Source: a virus
DNA length: 54,697 bases
IMG/VR virus record: IMGVR_UViG_3300010401_000010
Span: 1-54,697 of that record
Direction: 5' to 3' (one strand)
The notes under the pieces are model-generated. The model was given only the letters and a program-made list of their open reading frames with translations. It ran no database searches and was not told where the DNA came from. Below, piece after piece: positions 15,981-24,572 of the stretch. The position numbers and the translations under genes are program-made. Position 1 is the stretch's first letter; every line of letters starts with the position of its first letter.

Positions 15981-15997
15981 CGCCATTATCCATGGCG
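15981..15997. promoter_or_regulatory. Short inverted repeat before TerS
   Basis: CGCCAT and ATGGCG form a perfect 6-bp inverted repeat with a 5-base spacer, ending two bases before the TerS ATG. It lies in the AT-richer gap 15897-15998, which holds this repeat, the larger nested repeats and a T6 run (15964-15969). No clear sigma-70 promoter is visible, so the late promoter may be of another class. Confidence 0.35.
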
Positions 15998-15998
15998 C

Positions 15999-16586
15999 AT
16001 GGACGCGAACGGCGATTCCACCCAACTCGGGAACGGCAACGGCTCTTCGAAGCCGGACCATCCCGAAATCACTCCGCTCCCGTCCGCCGCAGCGGCCCCT
16101 TCGGGGGCCCCGGTCAGCGCCTCCCCCGCGGATGCGCCGGCCGGAGCTCCCGAACCCCTCGTCGTAGTCGACGAGGACCTCCGCGATGAGAACGGCCGCA
16201 TCAGGCCGGGCAAGACCCTCAACAAGAAGGGCCGCCCTCCAGGCAGCCCGAACCTGAACGCCGAGCTGCAGAAGGCCGTCAAGAAGTACAAGCTCGGCCA
16301 GAAGAGCTACCTCGAGCTGCTCCTCACGAAGTCCCTTCAGGACGTCGAGTACGCCAAGCTCGTCGTCCCGAAGATCCTGTCGAACGTCGACGTGCCGGCG
16401 CCGGCGGGTGGGGTCACCATCCACAACACCCCGCAGGCGAACGCCTCGGCCAATCACGAAACCAATGTCGAACTTGTTGCAAAACTCCTCGCCGACGCTG
16501 ATGGCCGCGAGGACGCTGCTCGATTCACTGAGCGCGTCGCGGCTTGCGGCGGTTTCTCCCGGGATGCTGGGAATGTACGCAACTAG
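15999..16586 (+). CDS. Terminase small subunit (putative)
   Basis: This 195-aa protein has a low-complexity Ala/Pro-rich head (residues 25-60). A basic GKTLNKKGRPPGSPN segment and a helical block (ELQKAVKKYKLGQKSYLELL) follow, typical of small terminase or DNA-recognition proteins. It directly precedes the large subunit. It should recognise phage DNA and recruit the packaging motor. Its 3' end overlaps the large-subunit frame by up to 120 bases. The family is weakly conserved, so the call leans on context. Confidence 0.6.
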   Translation: MDANGDSTQLGNGNGSSKPDHPEITPLPSAAAAPSGAPVSASPADAPAGAPEPLVVVDEDLRDENGRIRPGKTLNKKGRPPGSPNLNAELQKAVKKYKLGQKSYLELLLTKSLQDVEYAKLVVPKILSNVDVPAPAGGVTIHNTPQANASANHETNVELVAKLLADADGREDAARFTERVAACGGFSRDAGNVRN

Positions 16587-18054
16587 GGACTCGAAGAAGC
16601 CCTGGAGGCTGTACCGGCACATGGCCCTGTTCAACCGAGTCGCGCTCGCGATCGCCGCGGCGCTTCTGGCCGGGACGGGCTTCAACCTCATCGTCAACAT
16701 CCAGGCCCAGATCGGCAAGAGCGACTTCTGGTCGAAGTACTTCCCCGCCTGGGTGATCGGCACCTTCAAGGACAAGTGCGTCGCGCTCTCGTCCTACGAG
16801 GCCTCCTTCGCGCAGGACAAGGGCCGCGCCGTTCGCGACCTGATCGAGCAGTACGGACCCGAGGTCTTCGGCGTCACGGTCCGCCAGGACAAGCGCGCGG
16901 CCGACAACTGGGAGATCCAGAACCTGCTGACCGGCGAGTTCTGCCGCGGCGGCATGGTGACGTGCGGCGTGGGCGGACCGCTCACGGGGCGCCCCGCGGA
17001 CATCGGGATCATCGACGACCCGATCAAGAACAACGAGGAGGCGGCCTCTGAATCCCACCTCGAGAAGATCCACGACTGGTACCAGGCGGTCTTCTCCACG
17101 CGGTTCAAGGAGGCGGGGGTCAAGATCGTCGTCATGACGCGCTGGTCCCACAAGGACCTGGTCGCGCGCATCAAGGAGTCCGCGAAGGAGAGCGGCGAGA
17201 AGTGGGTCGAGCTCTCTCTGCCGGCCATCGCCGAAGAGGACGAGGACTTCAGCAGCAAGACCGGCCCCGACGGGCAGCTCCTCGGCCTCGACTGGACCCG
17301 CAAGAAGGGTGACGTCGTCTGCCCGGAGATGTACTCGAAGGCGACCATGGAGAAGCGCCAGAAGGTGACGCTTCCCTACTGGTGGGCCACGATGTACATG
17401 CAGCAGCCCTACCCGCGCGAGGGAGGCGAGTTCCAGAGCTCGTGGTTCCAGATCGTCGACGAGATCCCCAAGCTCACCATGTCGTGCCGCTCGTGGGACC
17501 TGGCGGCGAGCGAGGACAAGAAGAACGCCCAGACCGCCGGCATCAAGATCGGCTTCCGAGGCATCTCGGAGGACCGGGAGTACTACATCACCGATGCCAA
17601 GGCCGACTGGTGGAAGAGCGGCCCGCGCGACAAGGAGATCAAGCAGACCGCCCAGACCGATGGCAAGAGCGTGACCGTGATCCTCGAGCAGGAGCCGGGC
17701 TCGGGCGGCAAAACCCAGGCCGAGGCGATCGAGCGCAAGCTGGACGGCTGGGCCGTGAAGATCACCGTGGCCGGCAACGAGGGCTCCAAGCTCCTCCGCG
17801 CCGACCCGCTCGCCTCCGCGGCCCATGCGGGGAAGGTCTTCCTGAAGCGCGCCGATTGGAACGAGAAGTTCCTGGAGCAGGTCCGCCGCTTCCCAGGCGG
17901 GAAGCCCATCGACATGATCGACGGCGCCGCCCAGGGCTACAACTGGCTCGCCGAGCAGCCGGATCCCGAGATCATCGACCCCGAAGACATGCTCGGACCT
18001 GAAGAGGACCGCGTCTTCGGCAGCGCCCCGGAGGGGAGCGTGTTCGACGAATGA
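16465..18054 (+). CDS. terL: Terminase large subunit
   Basis: The packaging motor and nuclease, about 529 aa. The ATPase part carries a variant Walker A NIQAQIGKS and Walker B IGIIDDP. MTRWSHKDLVAR matches the coupling region of large terminases. The nuclease part has RSWDLAAS, YYITDAKADWW and the late DMIDGAAQGY. No start has a good ribosome-binding site; ATG 16465 or 16501 are likeliest, and the frame is open from 16408. It overlaps TerS in another frame, which suggests coupling. Confidence 0.85.
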   Translation: MSNLLQNSSPTLMAARTLLDSLSASRLAAVSPGMLGMYATRDSKKPWRLYRHMALFNRVALAIAAALLAGTGFNLIVNIQAQIGKSDFWSKYFPAWVIGTFKDKCVALSSYEASFAQDKGRAVRDLIEQYGPEVFGVTVRQDKRAADNWEIQNLLTGEFCRGGMVTCGVGGPLTGRPADIGIIDDPIKNNEEAASESHLEKIHDWYQAVFSTRFKEAGVKIVVMTRWSHKDLVARIKESAKESGEKWVELSLPAIAEEDEDFSSKTGPDGQLLGLDWTRKKGDVVCPEMYSKATMEKRQKVTLPYWWATMYMQQPYPREGGEFQSSWFQIVDEIPKLTMSCRSWDLAASEDKKNAQTAGIKIGFRGISEDREYYITDAKADWWKSGPRDKEIKQTAQTDGKSVTVILEQEPGSGGKTQAEAIERKLDGWAVKITVAGNEGSKLLRADPLASAAHAGKVFLKRADWNEKFLEQVRRFPGGKPIDMIDGAAQGYNWLAEQPDPEIIDPEDMLGPEEDRVFGSAPEGSVFDE

Positions 18055-19616
18055 ACATCCTCAGCCGCGTCGCGTCGATGGTCCAGGGCATGCTCTTCGG
18101 CCGCACACAGCTGGCCGCGGGCGACGACGACTCCGATCCGAGCGGCAGCGAGCTGCAGGGACACTTCGGAGCGCACGAGTTCCCCCCCTACGTCAAGACC
18201 ATCATCGGGGAGTTCAAGCCCCACGCCGTCACGATGCCCCGCCGGATCCAGATGCGCTATTCGCCCGACGTGGCCTTCATGTCGGCGCTGGTCCGGTCCC
18301 CGATCGTGAACATGCGATGGACGATCGAGAGCCGGGATCCTCAGATCGCCGCGCTCTGCGATGCGATGATTCGGCCGGTCTACCCGGAACTGTCCCGGTC
18401 CGCGTCCCTCTCGCCCCTCTACGGCTTCCAGCTGATCCAGCCCATTTGGCAGTCGGGGCCCTTCTCGTTCGACCTCGAGGACAAGACCAAGGGCGAAACA
18501 GAGTCGGTGACCCTGCCCGTCGCCTGGGCGCCGCGGCGGATGAAGGGCATCGACCCGCGCACCATCACCCTCACCTCGGACGAGCGGACCGACGAGTTCA
18601 AGTCGGCCTCCCAGGGTCTCGAGAACGGCAAGACGCTGACCGTCGACGCCCACGAGCTCCTGCTGTGGTCCCACGCGGTCGAGGACGAATGGGGCCGGCT
18701 GCTGGGCCTGGGCATCTTGGACGCCGCTTACACGCCGTGGTACGACCAGTCCGGGCTGATCTTCCTGCGCAATACCTACTTCGAAGGCCGCGCCCACCCG
18801 ACGCCGATCGGCTACGCGACCCAGGGGACGGCCACCGACAAGAAGAACGAGCCCATCGACGCGACGGAGCAGATGCGGAAGGCCCTGGCAGCGCTCAAGG
18901 CACGCTCCTACGTGGTCCTCTCCGGCAAGCGCGACGAGAAGGGCAATCGGCACAACGAGATCCAGTACCTCACCGACGACAAGCGCGGCGACATGTTCCA
19001 GCAGGCGATCGACGCGGAAGGGGTGCGAATCCTGAAGTGCGGCCTCATCCCCGGCGAGTCGTCCAGTTCCGAGCCCATGGGCTCCCGCGCGCGCGCGGAG
19101 GTCCATGAGAACCGCCTGGGCGAGATCCAGCAAGGCCGGGTGAACGAGTTCGTCTCGAAGATCCTGCAGCCCGTGGTCGACCGCGTGATCCTCCTCAACA
19201 AGGGCCAGAAAGCCCTCGAGGAATCGAAGACCTCCATCAAGGCCTGGGGACTCTCCCCCGGGAAGCAGCTGCTCTACCGCGACGTGCTCATGAAGATCAT
19301 GGAGTCCGAAGCCACCCTCGAGCAGGGGGACTCGGTGCCCCTCCGCAAGCGCATCGACGCGATCGGCATGGCCGACGACCTGGAGATGCCGCTCCGGCCG
19401 CTCGACGAGGCGCAGGAGGAGTGGGACCAGGAGCGCGAGGAGCGCCAGGCGCAGGCCGACGCGATCGCGAAGGGCAAGGGCGCCGTGAAGGTCACGCCCG
19501 AGATGGAGAAGCAGGTCGAGGAAGAGCTGGCGCGCATCGGCGCGACCGACGATGACGACGTTCAGCGGATGGTCCGTCGGGAAATGGCCAAGCGCACGGG
19601 AATGAACGACGAGTAA
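18051..19616 (+). CDS. Portal protein, Mu gp29-like (DUF935)
   Basis: This 521-aa protein forms the dodecameric ring through which DNA enters the head. Its pattern fits the Mu gp29/DUF935 family: FMSALVRSPIVNMRWTIE early, YGFQLIQPIW, a central LNAVE-like segment (AVEDEWGRLLGLGILDAAYT), and GSRARAEVHENRLGEIQQGR. A charged C-terminal tail follows. It starts as ATGA on the TerL stop, as expected in a packaging cluster. Confidence 0.8.
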   Translation: MNILSRVASMVQGMLFGRTQLAAGDDDSDPSGSELQGHFGAHEFPPYVKTIIGEFKPHAVTMPRRIQMRYSPDVAFMSALVRSPIVNMRWTIESRDPQIAALCDAMIRPVYPELSRSASLSPLYGFQLIQPIWQSGPFSFDLEDKTKGETESVTLPVAWAPRRMKGIDPRTITLTSDERTDEFKSASQGLENGKTLTVDAHELLLWSHAVEDEWGRLLGLGILDAAYTPWYDQSGLIFLRNTYFEGRAHPTPIGYATQGTATDKKNEPIDATEQMRKALAALKARSYVVLSGKRDEKGNRHNEIQYLTDDKRGDMFQQAIDAEGVRILKCGLIPGESSSSEPMGSRARAEVHENRLGEIQQGRVNEFVSKILQPVVDRVILLNKGQKALEESKTSIKAWGLSPGKQLLYRDVLMKIMESEATLEQGDSVPLRKRIDAIGMADDLEMPLRPLDEAQEEWDQEREERQAQADAIAKGKGAVKVTPEMEKQVEEELARIGATDDDDVQRMVRREMAKRTGMNDE

Positions 19617-19617
19617 A

Positions 19618-19650
19618 GCCGCGCAGGCCGGGCGGCTTGTCGCCCGCGGC
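19618..19650 (+). other. GC-rich intergenic hairpin
   Basis: GGGCG (19630-19634) pairs with CGCCC (19641-19645) across loop gcttgt, and outer GCCGC (19618-19622) can pair with GCGGC (19646-19650). No T tract follows. It is the first of several hairpins in the spacers of the head cluster. Confidence 0.45.
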
Positions 19651-19685
19651 GCAAGAGTGGATACGAACCGAAAGGAGAACTTCAG

Positions 19686-20333
19686 ATGGGCCGAGTGAGA
19701 GACGCGGGCAGCAAGAGCTACGCGGCCGTCCAGATCACGGACTTCGCCAACCTCCTCGACGAGGAGACCATCACCATCGGCGACCCCGACAACGGCGGCA
19801 AGGTCTTCGAGTGGGACAACGACGCCGCGGTCACCGACGGCAACATCGCGGTCACGATCGGCGGGAGCGACGCGGTGTGCATCACCAACCTGCGCGACGC
19901 CATCAACGCGCAGATGCCCTCGCAGGTGGTGGCCTACGTCGACCCCGTCAACACGAAGACCCTGCGACTCGAGGCGGCGAACGAAGGCGCGCTCGGGAAC
20001 CTCGACATCACCCACACGATGCTGGATGCGGGGAACACCGTCGCGGCGGTTGCCGACAAGTTCGCCGGCGGCGACAACGACGGCAACCGGGCCCGCGCGT
20101 CGGGCACCTACGTGGTCACGGCGCAGGACGTCACGGCGACGAACGTGATGATCCCCACGCCCTTCGCGGCGCCGGTCCTGGGCGCGCTGCGCGTGGTCAG
20201 CTCAGCCGACGTGCCCAAGTACTTCACCAGCAAGCCGACGATCTCCGGCACCCGGATCAAGATCACCGACAACGGCGCGACCGTCCTGGCCGCGGGCGAC
20301 AAGGTCTACTGGGAAGTCTGGAGCGCCGAGTAA
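19686..20333 (+). CDS. Head-region structural protein with repeat domain
   Basis: This 215-aa protein is beta-rich. Residues 20-125 resemble a domain also found in the 21447-22160 protein: an acidic hairpin start (ETITIGDPDNGGKVFEWDND), then DAINAQ-like and EAANEGALGNLDIT blocks. The rest (ARASGTYVVTAQDVTATNVM) looks like a virion beta sandwich. It lies between portal and head morphogenesis genes, so a head or decoration role is likely. No named family. Confidence 0.5.
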   Translation: MGRVRDAGSKSYAAVQITDFANLLDEETITIGDPDNGGKVFEWDNDAAVTDGNIAVTIGGSDAVCITNLRDAINAQMPSQVVAYVDPVNTKTLRLEAANEGALGNLDITHTMLDAGNTVAAVADKFAGGDNDGNRARASGTYVVTAQDVTATNVMIPTPFAAPVLGALRVVSSADVPKYFTSKPTISGTRIKITDNGATVLAAGDKVYWEVWSAE

Positions 20334-20356
20334 CCTCGATACCCTTTTTTCACATG

Positions 20357-20388
20357 GGGCGGGGTTCGCCTCCAAGCGGGCCCCGCCC
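20357..20388 (+). other. GC-rich intergenic hairpin
   Basis: GGGCGGGG (20357-20364) pairs perfectly with CCCCGCCC (20381-20388), and an inner cgc/gcg pair is possible. A run of six T lies upstream at 20345-20350, not downstream, so it is not a simple terminator. It lies between two structural genes. Confidence 0.45.
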
Positions 20389-20409
20389 ATAACCCGGAAG
20401 GAAGGACGC

Positions 20410-21240
20410 ATGGCCGAGATCAAGCTGGTCGAGGATATCGACGCGCTTCTCGCCCTGGATCTTCACAATCCCGGCGACCTGGCGCGGATCAAGGATCTCC
20501 AGGAGTTCGCGGAATACGATGCCGAGAGCGAGGAAGATCACGACGGCCGCAAGGTCTTCAAGCCCACGAACCGCCTTGCGACTCAGAAGGGCCGCTGGAT
20601 CCTCCAGAACGAGCGTTCGGTCTTCTACGACGGTCAGGGCCACTCATTCCAGGCCCTGGCGGTGGATCTCGAGCTCGACGCCGCGGCCGGCAGCGACGAC
20701 GGTGCCGACCCCAAGTTCCTCGCGCCTATCATGGGCAACCTTCTTGGTGCGGACATCGCGGGCGAAGGCAACTACCTCGGCGGCCTGATCGGTGCGATCT
20801 CGGCCACGGGCGTCGCGAGCGACTACCCGACCGGAGGAGTCCTCGGGGTCATCATGGACGGAGTCACGGGGATCGACGGCGCGGTCGTCGCGGTCCTGGA
20901 CGGCTCCGACCCCTCCGCCGTCACGCGCGCTCGAGCGATGTTCGCATGTCGCGTCCTCAACAACAACGAGGGAAGCGGTGTCGACTTCGGGCTGGATCTG
21001 TACGCCGAGCCCAGCGCCCACTTCAGCGACACCGAGACGGAGACCCCTCAGGGCCTGAACGTGGAGATCGCGGAGATCCGGCTGTCGAACGGACTCTACA
21101 TCATGAGCGGCGCGGCCGACCCATCGGCGGCCGGAGGCGTCGCGGCTCCCATCGGCTCTCTGTACCTCCGGACCAACGGCGAACACTGGCGCAAGACCGG
21201 AGCCGCGGACACCCAGTGGACCGAGAACGGAGACGCATAA
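20410..21240 (+). CDS. Virion structural protein
   Basis: This 276-aa acidic protein has a helical N-terminus (DLARIKDLQEFAEYDAESEE) followed by a beta- and Gly-rich body with repeated GVLGVIMDGVTGIDGAVV-type turns. The C-terminus (PIGSLYLRTNGEHWRKTGAA) resembles motifs seen at the ends of virion surface proteins. It has a good site (ggaaggaagg). Its place upstream of the capsid gene suggests a head fibre or decoration part. Confidence 0.5.
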   Translation: MAEIKLVEDIDALLALDLHNPGDLARIKDLQEFAEYDAESEEDHDGRKVFKPTNRLATQKGRWILQNERSVFYDGQGHSFQALAVDLELDAAAGSDDGADPKFLAPIMGNLLGADIAGEGNYLGGLIGAISATGVASDYPTGGVLGVIMDGVTGIDGAVVAVLDGSDPSAVTRARAMFACRVLNNNEGSGVDFGLDLYAEPSAHFSDTETETPQGLNVEIAEIRLSNGLYIMSGAADPSAAGGVAAPIGSLYLRTNGEHWRKTGAADTQWTENGDA

Positions 21241-21243
21241 AAC

Positions 21244-21450
21244 GTGGACACCGAAGCCGTCGCCATCCGCCTGAAATCTCTCGAGCTCGAGAGGGAGAAG
21301 AAGCTGAGGCTCCTCGGCATCGCAGAAGCGGCGCGCGAGGAGGCCTTCGGCAACCTGCGGGCGGTCGATGGCGCGATCGAGGACTGTCGGTACTGGCTGG
21401 GGAAATCCAAGCCGGCGCCGGCGCAACCCGAGAAGGAGACCCCTCAATGA
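21244..21450 (+). CDS. Small coiled-coil protein
   Basis: This 68-aa GTG-started ORF is one long charged helix (IRLKSLELEREKKLRLLGIA and onward) with a Pro/Ala tail. It fills the gap between two structural genes and ends as ATGA on the next start. Function unknown; a scaffold or assembly role is possible. Confidence 0.5.
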   Translation: MDTEAVAIRLKSLELEREKKLRLLGIAEAAREEAFGNLRAVDGAIEDCRYWLGKSKPAPAQPEKETPQ

Positions 21451-22160
21451 CCCCTCCCTATACGGTCGTGCCGCAGATCGTCGACCAGGCGGCCCCCGGC
21501 GCGAACACCGACATCCTCGCCGAAGACTTCACCCTGCCCCACGAAGGAGTGCAGGAGGTCACCATCAACGTCGCGGTGCAGAACGCCGGCAAGGTGAATC
21601 TGGTCATGAAGCCCGGCCCCACCCTGACGGGAGCAAAGGCCGCGGGGACCATCACGGCGATCGCCGGCGCCAGCCTGGTGGACGGCGAGCAGTTCGTGCT
21701 GGACGACGGGGTGAACGACCCCGTCACCTTCGAATTCGACGACGACGACTCGGTCACGGAGGACGACACCACCCGGCAGATCGTCATTGCCGGCACCGAG
21801 ACGGCAGAGGAGATCCGGGACCTCATCGTCGAGGCGATCAACGCCGCCCCCGTCCTGGACATCACCGCGGAGGCCGACGAGGACGTCGCGGCGAAGGTCA
21901 ACCTCGAGAACGACACCCCGGGCAGCATGGGCAACGTCGCGATCACGGACACCGTGGTCAACGCAGGTTTCACCCACACGGGCATGACCGGCGGCTACGG
22001 CGGCGACGTCACCATGCTCCTGGACATCAACGGAGCGGCCAACCTGGCGGCCGACGCCCTCTACTCGAAGACCTTCAAGCTGGAGTCGGGCTACGCCTAC
22101 AACCTGCAGCTGACCGTGAACGGCATCATCCGGGCGCTGTCGGTGTCGGCCAGCAAATAG
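21447..22160 (+). CDS. Virion structural protein, paralogous domain
   Basis: This 237-aa protein has a central domain (residues about 75-180) with DGEQFVLDDGVNDPVTFEFD, then VEAINAAPVLDITAEADED and NDTPGSMGNVAITDTVVNAG. It has the same order and shape as the domain in the 19686-20333 protein. The C-terminus is a beta sandwich (YAYNLQLTVNGIIRALSVSA). It is probably a surface or decoration protein. Starts ATGA on the previous stop. Confidence 0.5.
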   Translation: MTPPYTVVPQIVDQAAPGANTDILAEDFTLPHEGVQEVTINVAVQNAGKVNLVMKPGPTLTGAKAAGTITAIAGASLVDGEQFVLDDGVNDPVTFEFDDDDSVTEDDTTRQIVIAGTETAEEIRDLIVEAINAAPVLDITAEADEDVAAKVNLENDTPGSMGNVAITDTVVNAGFTHTGMTGGYGGDVTMLLDINGAANLAADALYSKTFKLESGYAYNLQLTVNGIIRALSVSASK

Positions 22161-22167
22161 GAGATCC

Positions 22168-23328
22168 ATGGGCCTCGCGCGCGACCTGCTGATCCTGCTC
22201 GCAAGCGACCGCAACCTGGCGGAGCTGGACAGGCTCTACGCCGGGATCATCGATCGCATCCTCCGAGAGCTGGCCGCTGGCGTCACGCGCGCGGGCGCGG
22301 GGCGTGCCCGGGACACGCTCATCCGGATCCGGCAGCTGGCCGCCGAGATCAACCCCCGGGTCGACAGCCAGCTCCGCGACTGGATCCGGCGGGAGCTCCC
22401 CAAGGCGTTCATCCTCGCCGACAAGGACACGGCCAACGAGGTCCGCCGGCAGCTCGCCGACGCCGCGGCCGAGAGGGTCCAGGGGATCCGCGTTGGCGAC
22501 ACCTTCACCGGGGCGAGCAACGCCCAGCTCAACATCCTGATCGCCACCATGATCTCGAGGATGGAGGATGTCCACCGCCAGGTCCTACAAACCGCGGGCC
22601 TGTTCGTCCGCAACACCCAGCTCCGCGCCCAGACGAACGCGGAGATCCGGGAGCACATCGTCTCGGGCATCGTTCGCGGCGCCACCGGCCGCGAGATCTC
22701 GAACGACATCGCGAAGGCAATCCTTACGGGAAAGATCTCCCCCGAAGCTGCCGAGCGCCTCCGCGCTGCAGGCCACGCCGGGGATCTCGAGCTCTACAAG
22801 CAGCTCGCCGAGGGCCAGTTCATCACCGTGGGCAAGCGGCGCTTTGAGGTCCGCGCCTACGCCAACCTGGTGGCGAAGACCATGCAGCGGGACGCCGCGG
22901 CCGTCGCCACGATCGCGCGGCTCCAGCAGTCGGGAATCAACCACATCCAGGTCAGCCCCACGATGCCGACCGAGCCCGACGTCTGCTCGCTCGTGGCCGG
23001 AAATGTGTACTACATCGGCGCCGGCGAGGACCCCCTGGGCTTCCCCGCCTACACCTCCATGCCGGGCGGGAAGCTGGGGCTTCATCCGAACTGCCGGCAC
23101 GTCCCGCTCCCCTACGTGGCGGCACTCAAGAGCGAGTCCTCCACCGACGAGCTGCGCGACAACGTGTTCGCCTCTGAAAGCTTCTTCGGCGCGACGTCGG
23201 CGGAGGCCTCCAAGCGGATCCACGAGCTGGTCAAGGCCGGCGGCATCGCCGCCATCCACAAGTTCAACCCCCGCCTGTTCGGGCAGACGCCGCCCGCGCG
23301 CGGGAGAGCGAAAGGAGTCGCCGCGTGA
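22168..23328 (+). CDS. Head morphogenesis protein (Mu F / SPP1 gp7-like)
   Basis: This 386-aa minor head protein is helical for most of its length. It ends with the family signature: a Cys region (PDVCSLVAGNVYYIGAGEDP) and GGKLGLHPNCRHVPLPYV, a conserved pattern of Mu F-like and SPP1 gp7-like proteins. It is thought to act in head assembly and DNA ejection beside the portal. The next gene overlaps as GTGA. Confidence 0.75.
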   Translation: MGLARDLLILLASDRNLAELDRLYAGIIDRILRELAAGVTRAGAGRARDTLIRIRQLAAEINPRVDSQLRDWIRRELPKAFILADKDTANEVRRQLADAAAERVQGIRVGDTFTGASNAQLNILIATMISRMEDVHRQVLQTAGLFVRNTQLRAQTNAEIREHIVSGIVRGATGREISNDIAKAILTGKISPEAAERLRAAGHAGDLELYKQLAEGQFITVGKRRFEVRAYANLVAKTMQRDAAAVATIARLQQSGINHIQVSPTMPTEPDVCSLVAGNVYYIGAGEDPLGFPAYTSMPGGKLGLHPNCRHVPLPYVAALKSESSTDELRDNVFASESFFGATSAEASKRIHELVKAGGIAAIHKFNPRLFGQTPPARGRAKGVAA

Positions 23329-24500
23329 CGAAGCAAGCCATCCTCTTTCAGGGTACGAAGTTCAAGGCCGGCAACGGCAATTTCTTCCTCAAGGACGTGA
23401 TCCACGAGGGACGCTTCTTCCACTCGCGCACAAAGGAGATGATCGAGTTCTCCCAGGAGCGCGTGGACAAGCACCTCCACAACCTCAACCGGTACATCGC
23501 CGCGGGCAACACGGTTCCCATGCGGGACGGCCACCGCAACAGCACGCTGGCCCGCATCGGCAAGTGGCCCGGCCCCGCGGTTCGCGACGGAAAGGACCTG
23601 GTCGTCGTGGCAGAGATGACCAGCCCCGAGGCGGCCAAGCTGGCGCGCGAGGGGACAATGGACGGCGTCTCGGTGGTCATCGAATTCGACCACACCGACA
23701 CGTTCGGCAACCACTTCGACGAGGTCATCACGGCGATCGACGCCACGGACTTCCCCGTGGTCCCCGGCAAGCCCTTCGTGGCCCTGTCGCGGGATGCGGA
23801 CGGCAAGGAGATCGACACCTACATCCCCAAGCACCTCGCGGGCATGTCGCCCGAGGGAAATAGACAGGAGGCAATCATGCTCAAGCAGCTGGCCCTGGCC
23901 CTCGGGCTCCCCGAGGACGCCACCGAGGAAAAGATCCTCGCCGAACTCAAGAAGCGCGAAGAGGAGCGGGTCAAGGCGCTCAGCGCCGCCAAGGCGTTCG
24001 GAGGCGCTTCGCCGGTGAAGCTCGAGGACCTGAAGGCCCACGGTTTCGAGCTCAAGGACGGCAAGGTCGTGAAGCTCGCGGCGCCCCCGCCCGCCGACGA
24101 GACGCCGCGCGAGAAGGAGTACCGCGAGCGCGCGGAGCGCCTCGAGCGGACGGCGGCTCTGTCCCGCCTCCAGGACGTCAAGGGCAAGATCGAGACGGCC
24201 TCGAAGAACATGCAGATCCCGCCGGCGCTGGTTCCGGCCTTCACCGAGCTCGCATCGATCGAGAGCGAGATCTCGGCTCTCTGCCTCTCGGCCGACGGCC
24301 AGAGCGCGCAGAAGAAGACCATCAACGCCCTGGGCCGCGTGATGGAGATCGTCAACGGCCTGCCGAAGTTCAACGCGGAGACGCTCAAGCAGCTGTCCGC
24401 GGCCGAGCAGGACGAGCAGGAGAAGATCAAGAAGGACGCCAGGAAGCGCGCCGCCGAGGTGCTCGCCCGCACCACGGGGGGCGTCGTCGACGAGGAGTAA
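23325..24500 (+). CDS. Prohead protease-scaffold (Mu I-like)
   Basis: This 391-aa protein has an N-terminal half (residues 1-180) with GRFFHSRTKEMIEFSQERVD, NTVPMRDGHRN and a core GTMDGVSVVIEFDHT that fits phage Mu I-type proteases. The second half is a charged Ala/Glu/Lys coiled coil, as expected of the scaffold that the protease removes. It precedes the decoration and capsid genes, the normal order. The catalytic residues cannot be named surely. Confidence 0.68.
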   Translation: MTKQAILFQGTKFKAGNGNFFLKDVIHEGRFFHSRTKEMIEFSQERVDKHLHNLNRYIAAGNTVPMRDGHRNSTLARIGKWPGPAVRDGKDLVVVAEMTSPEAAKLAREGTMDGVSVVIEFDHTDTFGNHFDEVITAIDATDFPVVPGKPFVALSRDADGKEIDTYIPKHLAGMSPEGNRQEAIMLKQLALALGLPEDATEEKILAELKKREEERVKALSAAKAFGGASPVKLEDLKAHGFELKDGKVVKLAAPPPADETPREKEYRERAERLERTAALSRLQDVKGKIETASKNMQIPPALVPAFTELASIESEISALCLSADGQSAQKKTINALGRVMEIVNGLPKFNAETLKQLSAAEQDEQEKIKKDARKRAAEVLARTTGGVVDEE

Positions 24501-24504
24501 GAAC

Positions 24505-24535
24505 CGCCCGCGCGCGCGGCCTGTCGCTGCGGGCG
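24505..24535 (+). other. GC-rich intergenic hairpin
   Basis: CGCCCGC (24505-24511) pairs with GCGGGCG (24529-24535). The enclosed sequence contains a tgtcg loop like those of the hairpins at 19618 and 25040. No T tract follows. Confidence 0.4.
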
Positions 24536-24572
24536 CCTGAAGGAAAACAGAGACAGCAAGGAGGACCAATCG

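Noticed and set aside
15960-15990. TTGGCA before TerS as a -35 element
   Set aside because: At 16-18 bases downstream there is no acceptable -10, so a sigma-70 late promoter is not supported here.
20343-20350. CCTTTTTT after the 19686-20333 gene as a terminator
   Set aside because: Only a 4-bp stem (CGAG/CTCG) precedes it. The strong hairpin lies after the T run, so termination is not well supported.
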